A stretch of DNA of 64,000 nt from Sarocladium kiliense (lineage: Eukaryota; Ascomycota; Sordariomycetes; Hypocreales; Sarocladiaceae). The stretch lies in the NCBI GenBank assembly GCA_030734395.1, contig JAUZTG010000023.1, forward strand, positions 124,001 to 188,000. Direction: 5' to 3'. Within the stretch, counting starts at the first letter, position 1. The number at the start of each line of letters is the position of its first letter. Below, in pieces: positions 1 through 10,044 of the stretch. The notes below the pieces were generated by a model. It had not been told where the DNA came from. It saw nothing but the letters and a program-made list of their open reading frames with translations, and searched no databases. The position numbers and the translations under genes are program-made.

Positions 1-1
1 C

Positions 2-1159
2 ATGGCTAACTCAGGATCTGAGTGGTTTGTGGATTCATTTACGAATAGTATTGTGGATGATGACGAGTACGGATTCGAGCTATCTGATTCTGAGTCAGAA
101 ACGTATTCGGAAACGGACATCACGAGCGAGTACGATGAGGATGAGGACTATGAGGACGAGGAGTTCGCCGAACCTGGCGACATACCCGGCATCGAACCTG
201 GATGCGGTGACGGGTACATTGTGACACAGCCAGCTCTCGATGATGTCGATGAAGGCTTTTTCCCTTCGACGGAGACCGAGGATGAGGATCATTTAGACAC
301 TTTCAGCCTGGGTGAGGTGTACGCTTCTAGCGGTATCCGCCGGAAGAATGCCAACGGTTTGGTACACGAAGTCGATTGGGCTCTGTTCCAATTTGCGGAC
401 GAACGCCAGCCGCATGGCAACGCGATGCCTCACGCAACCGCTTTGTCTGCAACTTCACAAAGCGGGGAGCTGCGGCCCACTACTGTCGCCTCTTTCAGCT
501 CCCTGCCTGGCACAGATGTGCAGTGCGTGGCCAGGACGAGTGGCTTGCAGACAGGGAAAATTCTCCCAGCCCTTACGAGCGTCAAGATTTATGGCCGAAC
601 GTCCCCAAGTCACACGTATCAAATCGCCAGTACGCCAGGTGGCGACAAGGAGGAGGCTTCAACGCCAGCTTTCCCCATGGGTATCCCTGGAGATAGCGGA
701 GCCTGGATTGTTGATCGTCACGAAGGGCAACTGTGTGGGCACGTGCTGGCCTGGAGCCAGCGCAAGCACGTTGCATACATTTGTCCCATGGATGTTCTTC
801 TTCAGGACATCGCTGAGACGCTGGACGCGTCACATGTCGGCCTTCCCGGGGGTCAGCCAGTGATCACTCTAGGGAGCACAGAGAACGAGTCTCAAAGTTC
901 TCAGAAAGATCCGAGAGACCAATTAGCCAAGGAGCTCGAAGAATTGTCTCGCGATCTCACTGACGATGGGACGGATGACGGTCCAACTGCCACACAGCTC
1001 TCCCAAGAAGCCCAACGGCCACTAGCACAATCGCAACGGAATACGTCGGCTCGAAGCCTCGCCTCACCTGGTTCCCGGGCCTCACCTATCTCCGGTTTGT
1101 CAAGCAGTATGAGTGGCTTTGGGTTGCAGTCAGGGCATGGCATCGGTGTTAGTGTTTGA
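2..1159 (+). CDS. Acidic hypothetical protein with GDSGA serine-protease-like motif (5' partial)
   Basis: An open frame of 385 residues runs from the window edge to a TGA at 1157-1159. The ATG at 2-4 may be internal, so the true N-terminus is probably outside the window. Residues ~18-60 are very rich in Asp, Glu and Ser. Around residue 230 there is a GIPGDSGAWIVD stretch, which resembles the active-site serine motif of chymotrypsin-fold proteases (GDSGG). It is followed by a conserved-looking CGHVLAWS...AYICPMDVL segment. The last ~100 residues are low-complexity Ser/Gln/Ala. The likely His and Asp of a catalytic triad would lie upstream and cannot be checked. I recognise this as a type of fungal hypothetical protein without known function. 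Protease activity is only a possibility. Confidence 0.6.
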   Translation: MANSGSEWFVDSFTNSIVDDDEYGFELSDSESETYSETDITSEYDEDEDYEDEEFAEPGDIPGIEPGCGDGYIVTQPALDDVDEGFFPSTETEDEDHLDTFSLGEVYASSGIRRKNANGLVHEVDWALFQFADERQPHGNAMPHATALSATSQSGELRPTTVASFSSLPGTDVQCVARTSGLQTGKILPALTSVKIYGRTSPSHTYQIASTPGGDKEEASTPAFPMGIPGDSGAWIVDRHEGQLCGHVLAWSQRKHVAYICPMDVLLQDIAETLDASHVGLPGGQPVITLGSTENESQSSQKDPRDQLAKELEELSRDLTDDGTDDGPTATQLSQEAQRPLAQSQRNTSARSLASPGSRASPISGLSSSMSGFGLQSGHGIGVSV

Positions 1160-1403
1160 AGTTTCGACAGCCGTTCTCAAGCGAATCATGTGTAGTTGGA
1201 CTGTTCTGAGAAGGACAAGGAGGGCTTAGCTGGTTGCTGGTGACTGTTCATGGCTGGAAACATTGAATGCTTTGTTGTGGAGTGTAGCCAGGACTTGATT
1301 TGACTTATACCCAACATGGGCGCGAGCTTCTGATTTATTGAAGGCTTCTGTCCTTTCAGTTATGCGAGCATAGACTCTGCAGAGACATGATGGATGTGTG
1401 TGT

Positions 1404-2466
1404 TTACATGAAATCGTCCTCCCAATCTGCGCTCCTGTCTTGGTTGCTTGATGCAGCCATGTTGTCCTCCGTGAATATATCGTCGTAGGCGTGGTCTTTC
1501 TGATACTTTTTCTCCTTCCACTCCTGTGCCTGTCGGAGCTCCTCCTTCTTCTATAGTCTCGGAGTCAGTATCTGGCGGAGGTCCAGCGCGAAGGCATTCA
1601 TGTCTCGACGAGGAGTATGTGCCTGGGGATTTGGTTGGGATGAGCTTACCCGTTTCTGCAGTGCTGCCTGATCTCTTTGGCGCAATTCTTTGGTCCTATC
1701 GTCCTTCTCCTGCTTGAGGTCAGGCTTCTTCTCCACCTTCGTTTTGTTGAGGCGGTTGACGATAGGATTCTCTCGCTGCGGAACGAGTACTCGCTTGACC
1801 TAAGGTCAAAGAATGTGTCAAGGCAAGGAGACGCCATCGGGCAGGCAGAAGTAAGCTGGTGGTACATACCTTGCGCGGGTCTTTGAAGCTGACCTGGCCA
1901 ACCTCCATGCTCCCATCCTTCTTAAGGTTAGACCAGGGCGTGTAGATGATGGTGACATTATCTTTCTTGTTGCCTAGAAGTTCGATGTTCAATGTTAGCA
2001 ACATGATTCTCTGTTGCCTAGAGCTTCGAAATATTGCTAGGCACCTTCTATCGAGTTCGCCTTTGTCAGCTGTGCCAGATCGGTGACGAGGCTCTCCGGG
2101 AGGTTGTCCCAAGTCTGCCCGTCTGACATGCGAAGGTAGATATGGGCACTAGAAAGCTTGTCTACGTGAAACTGGATCGCAGGATCAGCGTTTCCGGTCC
2201 CCAGAGCGACGGAACGTGTGAACATAGGGCCCTTACCCTGAGCAATGGTCAGTAGTTGGTTTCTGGAGTCTGCCGAAGAAGGACTCACCAGACATCCTCG
2301 TCCCAGCCATACTTGATCAGGTCCTCATCTGGAGCAGTAGTAGTCAGCATATGCATCGAACATGTTCCACGACGGGCGGTGGCTAGTTCTCACTCTCGAA
2401 TTTGTCCTTTCCGACATAGATGAACCCGGAGGGGTCTACCACATTTGAGGTGAAGTAGTAGACCAT
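1404..2466 (-). CDS. CCDC25 / Jlp2-like protein (NFACT-R / DUF814 domain)
   Basis: Six exons fit: 2466-2394, 2328-2289, 2171-2045, 1973-1870, 1799-1650 and 1550-1404. The ATG at 2466-2464 begins MVYYFTSNVVDPSGF, followed by GKDKFENEDLIKYGW, FHVDKLSSAHIYLR, VIYTPWSNLKKDGSMEVGQV and a charged coiled tail ending in DWEDDFM. This is the signature of the small (~200 aa) eukaryotic CCDC25/Jlp2 family, an NFACT-R-type fold. Human CCDC25 has been described as a membrane DNA sensor; the fungal role is little known. All junctions but one keep frame with GT-AG splicing. Joining exon 2 at the strong donor GTGAGT (2288) to FHVDKL is one base short (see findings). Confidence 0.85.
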
Positions 2467-2938
2467 GTTGACACCCTTGCGCCTGCCTTGAAGGCCCTCA
2501 GAGTATTTAATGATACACAGAGGTAGTGATAAAGCCTGTCTCGGAAAATCGAACGACTAATTGTGATGCCAAAGCGGCTTACTACTGTTGAAATGACTAC
2601 AGGTGTGGCAGAGTAGAAACTTGCAGAGCAGTGCTCCGCACGGTCTGCGTACTGTGTTACCGCCTTTTTTTCGCCCTCCAACCCCACGTGATGGTTTCCC
2701 TGAACTCCCTCCAGTATGCATCGCTAATACATTCTTGCTAATGCCAGTGCCTAAGCCCGATTCCAATACCAAGAATAACATCGATTCAATCTCAATCAAC
2801 CTGCCATGCGTCTAAGTGCCAATTTCACGGGCTGCGTGTTGCCTGGTCGCGCGCCGTGAACTTCCGTCTTCGAAGCTGTTAGTCTTGGAAAGAGATGACG
2901 CGTAGCCCAGGGAAGAGAATAAGAGACTCACCATTCCT
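2467..2938 (-). other. Intergenic gap, probable promoter of the CCDC25-like gene
   Basis: About 470 bases between the CCDC25-like gene and the stop of the upstream velvet-like frame, both on the minus strand. I see no coding frame worth calling and no RNA gene. It should hold the promoter and 5' leader of the CCDC25-like gene and the terminator of its neighbour. Confidence 0.4.
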
Positions 2939-3427
2939 TTATTTCTTTACAGTTACTTGTCGGGTATGGATATCACCCAGATAACTGAAGTCGTTGCCCA
3001 GGTGGTCCTTTCTGGAGTGAAGGGCAATATGGAAGTGCCACGTCCCCTCTTGAGAGACTGTAATGTTGCGAAAGGAGAAGTTCAGCTTCTGAGGCTTCCC
3101 GGCAGCGGGAGTCTGCACCGCCGAGCAGGTTTGCGGACGACATGCTCTCCCATTTTCCTTGCCATCCGGGCCTAGGATGTCAATGCTAGCCATATAGAGT
3201 AGGCCCGTCTTGAGATTGGAACTGGTGAATTCAGCTTCGATGCTGATTGCCTGGCCGACCTTGAACTCAGCTGGCGGCTGGCCATTGACAGTAAATTGGG
3301 GCATGAGGATTGCGTCGAGGTATTGACTTCGCCGAACTCTGTGATATGTCCCTTCTTGCCGGCGGTTCGCGTTCCGTACAGTTAGGCAGGTGCTGTCAGG
3401 AGCACTGGGCCTTTCTGAGAAGGCCAT
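2939..3427 (-). CDS. Small protein with possible velvet-like beta-sandwich (tentative)
   Basis: A 162-residue frame from an ATG at 3427-3425 to a TAA at 2941-2939. Residues ~42-160 look like a compact beta-rich domain. The segment KLNFSFRNITVSQEGTW followed by HIALH and then IHTRQVTVKK has the cadence of the velvet-domain end ('F.F.dlsvr.EG.yrL...f.....s.pF.V..akk'). The first ~40 residues are unlike the rest and could be intron or 5' leader; a start at MPQFTVNGQ (about residue 42) is an alternative. It is shorter than typical velvet proteins (VosA, VelB), so the resemblance is weak. If real, it would be a developmental or secondary-metabolism regulator near the cluster. Two TGAATCAT sites lie upstream. 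Confidence 0.4.
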   Translation of the reverse strand: MAFSERPSAPDSTCLTVRNANRRQEGTYHRVRRSQYLDAILMPQFTVNGQPPAEFKVGQAISIEAEFTSSNLKTGLLYMASIDILGPDGKENGRACRPQTCSAVQTPAAGKPQKLNFSFRNITVSQEGTWHFHIALHSRKDHLGNDFSYLGDIHTRQVTVKK

Positions 3428-3662
3428 ATCCTTTATACGGATCCCACAGGCCTTGGAAGCCTGGTTCAGATGAAATCTAGGCCTTGATTCACAATCGGAG
3501 CCTTGATCGACAGGAGTACAATCTGGCGTTTAACAGACTTGGGTTGCGGAATTCGCACTTGACGGTGACGCATGCCGGGTCTTGAGCATCCGACACTAGA
3601 ACCACGCCTCAAAATAGGGCAAACATGCTGAAAGTAGGTAATAAATAGGCTAATAGTGGCTG

Positions 3663-3670
3663 TGAATCAT
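3663..3670 (+). promoter_or_regulatory. TGAATCAT site upstream of the velvet-like gene
   Basis: Core TGAATCAT without the TTA extension (continues CAAG). It is 236 bases upstream of the minus-strand start at 3427. It is an AP-1-like heptad (TGANTCA), so a bZIP protein could bind it. Inference from recurrence only. Confidence 0.3.
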
Positions 3671-3819
3671 CAAGACACCCGTCCGGTGCCTCCATAGCTG
3701 TGCGGTGAGGATGCTCGAATAGTCCACTTCATCAAGGTGTCTTGGGATCGACTATTGTACCACCAGCCGGCGAATACTTCAGCTACCACCGCCGATTCGG
3801 TGCCGGGGTCTGGGGTCCG

Positions 3820-3827
3820 TGAATCAT
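3820..3827 (+). promoter_or_regulatory. TGAATCAT site, second copy upstream of the velvet-like gene
   Basis: TGAATCAT followed by CGG, preceded directly by a GGGGTCCG stretch. It is the second core copy within 160 bases, about 390 bases upstream of the velvet-like frame. Confidence 0.3.
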
Positions 3828-5880
3828 CGGCGTCAACGCGCAAGGGGTCCAAAGAATACCTCTGAAGCACTCGCACAAATCTGGGACAAGGTGGAGTTGA
3901 TTTGGCAAGCCTCATTCCCAACCCCGGGTGCCCGGATATCTCCGCCGGGAGAGCCCGCAGGGTAACCCTGGATCAAATCCAATAGTTCTTGAGCTTCACA
4001 CAGCCTAGTCTCGGCAATTTGTTCAGATTAACGGCTGCGATCTGTGACCCTGGCAAGCTTGGTGTTAGATCTAAGCCTTGTCAGGGTAGCTCCGATTGGG
4101 AATCACTGGACCATATCGTTGAAGCATCTGTTCTAATACCGCTAATTCAAACAACAAGATAAAGTTCAATTCCCACAAGCTAATCGGGTACGTAGGGTAT
4201 CCTAAGCTGGGTCTTTCAGCTTCCTGGTGTTGAAGTTGATTGTCGAACCCCGGAGCTCGTCTTTCATTCGGCGACTTCACACACCAAGAACGCTAGGCCG
4301 CAATCACCTTAACGTAGAGATACGGCCAGCTCAAGATTTTGGGCTCAATGTTTGAAACATCGTGACAATATCCTGGTGGTCAAAAGACGGCGATGATGAT
4401 GACGCCAGGAGTGCACCGAAGCCCATGACAAATAAGTAGAGGCTGAGCCGCGAGATCTGCTGCCTCGACGATCCGTCAAAGACAGACCACAAGTCAGCCT
4501 CCCGAGAATTCCAGGGGTCAAGCCCATTCGCCATTCCATCTTGGACAAAGCGAGACAAAATAGGGCCTCCAGAAAGCTGACCCCGAAGAATATCGGACTT
4601 GAGGGAGGTGGTGCTGCAAAAGCAACAGACCAGCTGAACCCAAGCTTAGAAGCTCAGATCTAGCAAGGATGTGCCACCTTGTTAGAATGATCAGGATCCT
4701 GTAAGCTATCGGCGTTCTTCCTTCTGCACACGATCTCGTATCACTTGAAAGATCCGTATCTCCCGAGGCATATCGAAGGCTGAGAAAGAAGCGACAGGGA
4801 TACCATATATTCATCAGCATCTTCGCTGGGGTGTGAGACATGTCGCAGGGCGAGCACCGCCAACTCGGGAACTCTGACAACCGAGTACAGCGCCGTGAAA
4901 AAGAAGAGACACCACTTACGGAAAGGTTTCCCTAAACATACAGGGGTATACCCTTGCCTGTGCAGGTGATCTGGTTCCGTTGATGTTTGATGAAGCGATT
5001 GCAGGATCGTGCATGGGAGATCGGGGACGCTACGCGTCACAGATTAGACACCTGCCAGGATTGCGCTACCGATTCCAACTCATGAATTGAACCATGAAAA
5101 CTTCGGCTGATTTTGCATATTTACTGAGAAAGCATTTTGGTCATTAGACGGAGAGACGAGACTCATGGCAGGGACACAAGGTGCTCAGAGGTACGGGTAG
5201 GTACCCGGTACCTCAACAAAGTGCGTCAGAATGACCAAGTCGAGGCCGAAGCCGCGGAATCCTAGGGCGAATGATTATGGTCTGTATCTGAAAGTGAAAA
5301 GATAAACAGATTTTGAATTTACAGTTTCTACAATCTGGTGTGGTATCAATAACTTTCTTGTGGTATGGACCTTTAGTGCCTGAGCCGTCTGGCGTTCTGG
5401 TTTTAGCAGGCTGTGCTGGGAAGGCCACAACACCTCTGGTTTGCTGCCTATCAAAGCAGCCGTAGTAAGCCGCTGCATACTATTTCTTCATGGAAGGGTG
5501 AGGGTGTTGCTCAAGGAAAAGACTCAGTGGACCGCCAGCGGCAACACTCGGTGTAAGTGGAGGATGAAAGACAGAAGTTCCTCTCACTGTATCCATTATC
5601 AACGAAGGGGCCAACTCGACTGGTGCAACTCTGGGCAGCCAGAAAGATACCTTATTGTGGCCGAGATAACCACTTCAAAGGAGGTACCTTTCTTGGTGCC
5701 CCAGGTCTCCTTAGAGTGCCCCGCTCTCTGCCCCGCTGTGCCCCTCCTCAGGCCCGAGTGGCAGGCACGACGTTGCCTCTACGGCGGGTGCCCTTCCACT
5801 TTTCCTCACCCGACGCCAGCCAGCCCAACACACCACTGCCACCGCACTGCATCGGGTGAAGCTGCAGCGAGCCTGTGACG

Positions 5881-6147
5881 ATGGCGGGGCATCTTCGTAT
5901 CTTCTCGTTAACGTCCTCCCGTACATCAACTCTCGTCTCTCTCCCGACTTGTACTGCAGCCAAGAGTACTCGAAGATCCTGCGCTCGTTGTTCTCGGCCG
6001 ACTTCCATTTCCTCACAACAGCACACGCGTCAACAGATCCGGCTCCAACGGACCTTCACCACGAGCGCTCGTCAGCAGACCCCGAAGCTTCCATCTCACC
6101 ACCAGACCCCTCCCATTCGAAGCTCACACAGACATACGTACGCAACC
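5881..6147 (+). other. Possible alternative N-terminal extension (mitochondrial presequence) of the peptidase
   Basis: The frame upstream of the 6148 start is open back to an ATG at 5881. The 89 added residues contain no acidic residue, many Arg, Ser and Thr, and a TFTTSAR stretch of the kind common near presequence cleavage sites in fungal mitochondrial proteins. It could equally be 5' UTR that happens to be open. Confidence 0.4.
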
Positions 6148-7708
6148 ATGGTCGCCGAAGACTTTGACAGTGTCCTGCTGCGCAAGTACCCAGGCAAGCT
6201 TCACGCGAAGCGCACCCTTCAGCAGATCCGAAAGAAAGTGTCCAATCCCAATGGTATTCTCTATCTTGAAGGGCGTGACGAGAAGCTGCAAGAGGACAAT
6301 GACTCCCCAGTCCCTTTCCGGTAAATAACGTCATCTTGGTCTAACTTCGTCTCAATGCTGACAGGGAGGGTTTCATTCAGCCAGCGTCGATACTTCTATT
6401 ATCTCACGGGCTGCAACCTCGCAGACTGCCGCTTTATCTACGACATTGCTTCCGACAAATCCATCCTCTTCATTCCCCCAATTCATCCCGACGAGGTCAT
6501 TTGGTCAGGTCTGCCCCTGAGCATCGACGTGGCTTTGGCACAATACGACGTCGATGAGGTGAAACTTACCTCCGAGATCAACCCTGTTCTTGCCAACCTG
6601 GGCGCCAACAATCCCAATGCGACAGTCTACGCTATCGCCAACCAGGTTTCAGACGACGTCACCTTCCTCGAATTTGACAAGAAGGACTTCGAAGTTCTCA
6701 AGCCCGCCATCGAGGTTGCACGAGTTGTCAAAGACGAGTTCGAGGTTGCGATGATCCGCAAGGCCAACCATATCTCTGGCCTTGCCCACCAGGCCTGCGT
6801 GCAACGCGTCAAGACTGCAAGCAACGAGCAAGAAATCGAGGCAACATTTCTTGAGAAGTGTGTGTCCAACGGTGCTAAAGAGATGGCTTACCATCCCATC
6901 ATGGCTTCCGGCCGTGCTGCTGCGACATTGCATTACGTCGCGAACAATGCACCGATGGCTGGAAAGCAGAACATGCTGCTGGATGCTGGGGCAGAGTGGA
7001 ACAACTACGCCTCAGATATTGTAAGCATGGCCTATTGGAACATATCGATGAACATCATCACTGACATCCGTCTAGACACGAACCTTCCCACTCAACGGAA
7101 AGTTCACCACTGAATCGCGTGCCATCTACGAGATCGTGCTCAAGATGCAGAAGGACACCACTGCCATCCTGAAGGCCGGTATTGAGTGGGACGATGCTCA
7201 TCTCTTGGCGCACAAGATCGCGATTGACGGTCTTCTGTCGCTGGGCATACTCAAGGGCGACAAGGATGAGATCCTCAAAGCTCGCACCAGCGCTGCTTTC
7301 TTCCCACACGGTCTTGGCCACTACCTGGGTATGGACACGCATGATGTCGGCGGCAACCCGAACCCAAAGGATCCTGATACCCTCTTCCGCTACCTGCGAC
7401 TTCGCGCTAAGCTCCCTGCTGGCAGCGTTGTCACCAACGAGCCTGGTGTACGTTATCTTCTTGCTCACTTGAAGATGTACGTCGCTAACTTCTCTCATCA
7501 GATCTACTTTTGCGAGTTCATCATCAAGCCTTATCTTCAAGATCCTGTTCACAGCAAGTTCATTGATGAGTCAGTACTCAACAAGTACTGGGATGTTGGC
7601 GGTGTTCGGATCGAGGACAACATCCTCATTACTGAAGACGGTTGTGAGAACTTGACCTCTGCTATCAAGGAGGCGGATGCGATTGAGGCGCTGGCAGCAG
7701 CAGCTTAG
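6148..7708 (+). CDS. Prolidase-type Xaa-Pro dipeptidase/aminopeptidase (M24B)
   Basis: Four exons (6148-6320, 6381-7020, 7076-7447, 7502-7708) encode 463 residues from the ATG at 6148. The C-terminal two thirds carry pita-bread M24 features. The metal ligands are visible as DAGAEWNNYASDIT (two Asp), GLGHYLGMDTHDVGG (His), TNEPGIYF (Glu) and RIEDNILIT (Glu). The N-terminal domain contains RQRRYFYYLTGC, typical of the fungal PEPP/prolidase group. The enzyme releases or splits N-terminal Xaa-Pro bonds using two Mn or similar ions. An in-frame ATG at 5881 would add 89 residues with no Asp or Glu and many Arg and Ser, so a mitochondrial form from the same gene is possible. All introns keep frame. 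Confidence 0.93.
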
Positions 7709-8060
7709 TCTGCGACAACTCACCAGCACACCTTTGTATATAATTGGCGAAATGAGAACCGGTGATGCCACCTTCAATCGTACCGTAATGAACATCTGCA
7801 GAGGACCCCTTGAAATTTCACACTGTGCGTGTGGGGGAATGAGCCTGTATTGATACAGTGCCTGTGGCACCAGGTTGGACCACACACTGTATCTCAGTGG
7901 CGAACCCTTGAAGCAGTAACCCCTGGCTGGAACGAACCCCCAACGTCTTGGTATGCAATGCCAACGCCAACACGCGCTTTGTCAGGTTAAGCAGCAATAG
8001 AGACTTTTCACATCCAACAATGATATAATTTATCAACGTTTCTACTTCAACCCTAGCGCT
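7709..8060. other. Intergenic gap between two plus-strand genes
   Basis: About 350 bases holding the 3' end of the peptidase gene and the promoter of the flavokinase-like gene. I see no gene or repeat in it. Confidence 0.4.
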
Positions 8061-9854
8061 ATGAACGCGCCACGGCCCTGGACCCGCGGGTCTCCCGCCC
8101 CTTCGACGGCTGGTCCGTCGTATCTCACCCCACGACCACACCAGCTGCGTCCCTCCCGCTCCGCCACGAATCTCATGGCATCAGTTCATCGCCCCCAGGA
8201 GCAAGGCGTTATTGACGAAAGAGGTAATTTACTAGTTGACTTTGTCGTCGATGAGCTGCCAACTCCCGGGGGGGCTGGGCTTCTCATGCCGCCGCGTTCT
8301 GCCCAACAGCAGGTTCGTCGTGTGAAGAGCTCATCTGAGTTGGCATCGGAGTCAACAACGGAGCAGCCAAAGGTCAAAGATGAGTCGAAGTGGAAAAGCG
8401 CCTTGGGGGAAGCTCAGTACTTTGCTGGAGGATTGATAAGCCGTCCAGCTGAGTCAACAAGACACTACAGCATCATTCGACATTCGCGTGCTCTGGTTTG
8501 GTATAGGGGCCCAGCCACGTCAGTCTCCGTAACCATATTGGCGGACACGCCTCTGCCACCGACTAGAACTCTGTGGCTGCAGCAGAAGGGCTTCTCAGGA
8601 AACATGGGGATGAGCCTGAAAGCTCTTGTTGGCACCACCAGTGGCTGGATAGATGTGACACCAGCATCAAAGGCAGCGCCAGAGCACATCGATCCAGTCG
8701 ATGAAAGAGGAATCCAAAGAGACATTAAAAGGTTCTTCAAGAAGGCAAGTGGGAAAGCGCAGACCCATGTCCCACGCGAGACCCATGTCGTGCGAATTCC
8801 GGCATCCGCTGCAGATGGCTACTTCCGGCTTGTGCTCTGTTGCGGCGATGAAGGCCAGAAGAAAGTCCTATGTGGCAGCCCGGTCTTCCGCATCGCTAGT
8901 ACATCTACAGATCCTACGGTCGTTCGCGGCGCTAGTCTGAGCACGATGCCCCTGGAGATGGGTGTCAAGGTCGCCAGCACTGTCGGACAGCAGGTGGCAA
9001 AGAAGTACACAGGTCTCGTTGGCGCGGTCGTGCAGAGCAAGGCAGCGAGGGCTATTCCCAATGCTGCGGTCAAGAAAGCTGCCAATGCTGCGTATCAACG
9101 GTCTGGGGTTGGGCAGACGGTCAGCGAATCTTGGAAGGCGGGCAAGGCTGGCAGATATAGCCCTCTTGTTGAGGTGACGAGCCTTGATGGGCCAGTTGAG
9201 GTAGTCGGACTTGACGCCGGACCCGAGAAACCGTTCCCAATCACATTTGAAGGCAAGGTTGTGCGAGGCACTGGGTGGTCGACTGGCAAGCTGGCCATCC
9301 CCACTGCGAACCTTCGAGAGGTGTCTGACGAGGTGAAGATGCGCATGAAGGGTGTCTTCGCTGCATGGGCGTGTATTATACCAAAGAGAGGATTGGAAGA
9401 ACTCTCCCACGACTGGCATGAGGCGATCGTCACTATTGCTCCATACCGCAACGCTACACCGGGAGTTATCATGAAGAACAAGGTGGCAGTCCATTTCATT
9501 CATGATTTTGAGTCAGCGAACTTCTTTGATACGAAGGTCAAAGTCATCTTGATGGCGCACCTCCACGCGCCCAATCGAGATGACGATCCCGACGAGCTCA
9601 TCAAAGACCACGCACAGGACCTCATGGTGACATTGGCAAGCCTAGGTCGCGAGAATTGGGGGCCTACGGAGGCGGCATCGAGGATACAGACGCTCAAAAG
9701 TGAGCGTAGCTTTCAGGAACGGTTGGATGGCGCTACTGGGAGAGTGCAAAAGGGAGTAGATCGAATCCCGCTTCATTGGGCGGGTGTTAGGTCGGAATCT
9801 AACACTTCCAGAGACCAGGTTTACGGTATTGGAGGGCTTTGGATACCACGATAA
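8061..9854 (+). CDS. Large protein with C-terminal flavokinase-like domain
   Basis: A single exon of 597 residues. Residues ~390-535 match the riboflavin kinase fold: FEGKVVRGTGW, then GKLAIPTANL (the PTAN motif that holds Mg-ATP), GVFAAWACI, and VAVHFIHDFES...VKVILMAHLHAP. In true riboflavin kinases the segment before the conserved His reads (M/V)E(T/V)H, and that Glu is the catalytic base. Here the position is Ala (VAVHFIH), so activity is doubtful. The first ~370 residues are a Ser/Pro-rich head and a beta-rich region (~140-290) that I do not recognise, followed by an Ala/Lys-rich helical part. Normal riboflavin kinases are ~150-200 residues, so this is a fusion or a derived non-catalytic relative. 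It is intronless. Confidence 0.7.
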   Translation: MNAPRPWTRGSPAPSTAGPSYLTPRPHQLRPSRSATNLMASVHRPQEQGVIDERGNLLVDFVVDELPTPGGAGLLMPPRSAQQQVRRVKSSSELASESTTEQPKVKDESKWKSALGEAQYFAGGLISRPAESTRHYSIIRHSRALVWYRGPATSVSVTILADTPLPPTRTLWLQQKGFSGNMGMSLKALVGTTSGWIDVTPASKAAPEHIDPVDERGIQRDIKRFFKKASGKAQTHVPRETHVVRIPASAADGYFRLVLCCGDEGQKKVLCGSPVFRIASTSTDPTVVRGASLSTMPLEMGVKVASTVGQQVAKKYTGLVGAVVQSKAARAIPNAAVKKAANAAYQRSGVGQTVSESWKAGKAGRYSPLVEVTSLDGPVEVVGLDAGPEKPFPITFEGKVVRGTGWSTGKLAIPTANLREVSDEVKMRMKGVFAAWACIIPKRGLEELSHDWHEAIVTIAPYRNATPGVIMKNKVAVHFIHDFESANFFDTKVKVILMAHLHAPNRDDDPDELIKDHAQDLMVTLASLGRENWGPTEAASRIQTLKSERSFQERLDGATGRVQKGVDRIPLHWAGVRSESNTSRDQVYGIGGLWIPR

Positions 9855-10044
9855 GACCACAACATAAGCGGCAAGCGAACATCATTGAACAAAGCATATA
9901 GACGGAAACGACATCGGTTCAGATTTTAGCGCAACACATCTTCCTTTCTACAGAGCGCCTTCGCGGAGAGGGACCTTCAATTTGCGATATCTGACCTTCC
10001 CATGCGAACTAGCTATCATTTGCTATGCAGTTTAATTTAACAAT

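Larger units (their letters stand above)
3428..5880. other. Gene-poor stretch, about 2.45 kb
   Basis: Only short frames without family features occur on either strand. I see no transposon ends, long repeats or tRNA. Two TGAATCAT sites (3663-3670 and 3820-3827) and a CGGGGTCTGG (3804-3813) lie within the first 400 bases, upstream of the velvet-like frame. The right end should hold the promoter of the peptidase gene. Confidence 0.4.

Noticed and set aside
4331..5040. Several overlapping minus-strand frames of 75-120 residues
   Set aside because: No family resemblance and no consistent intron phases could join them into one gene.
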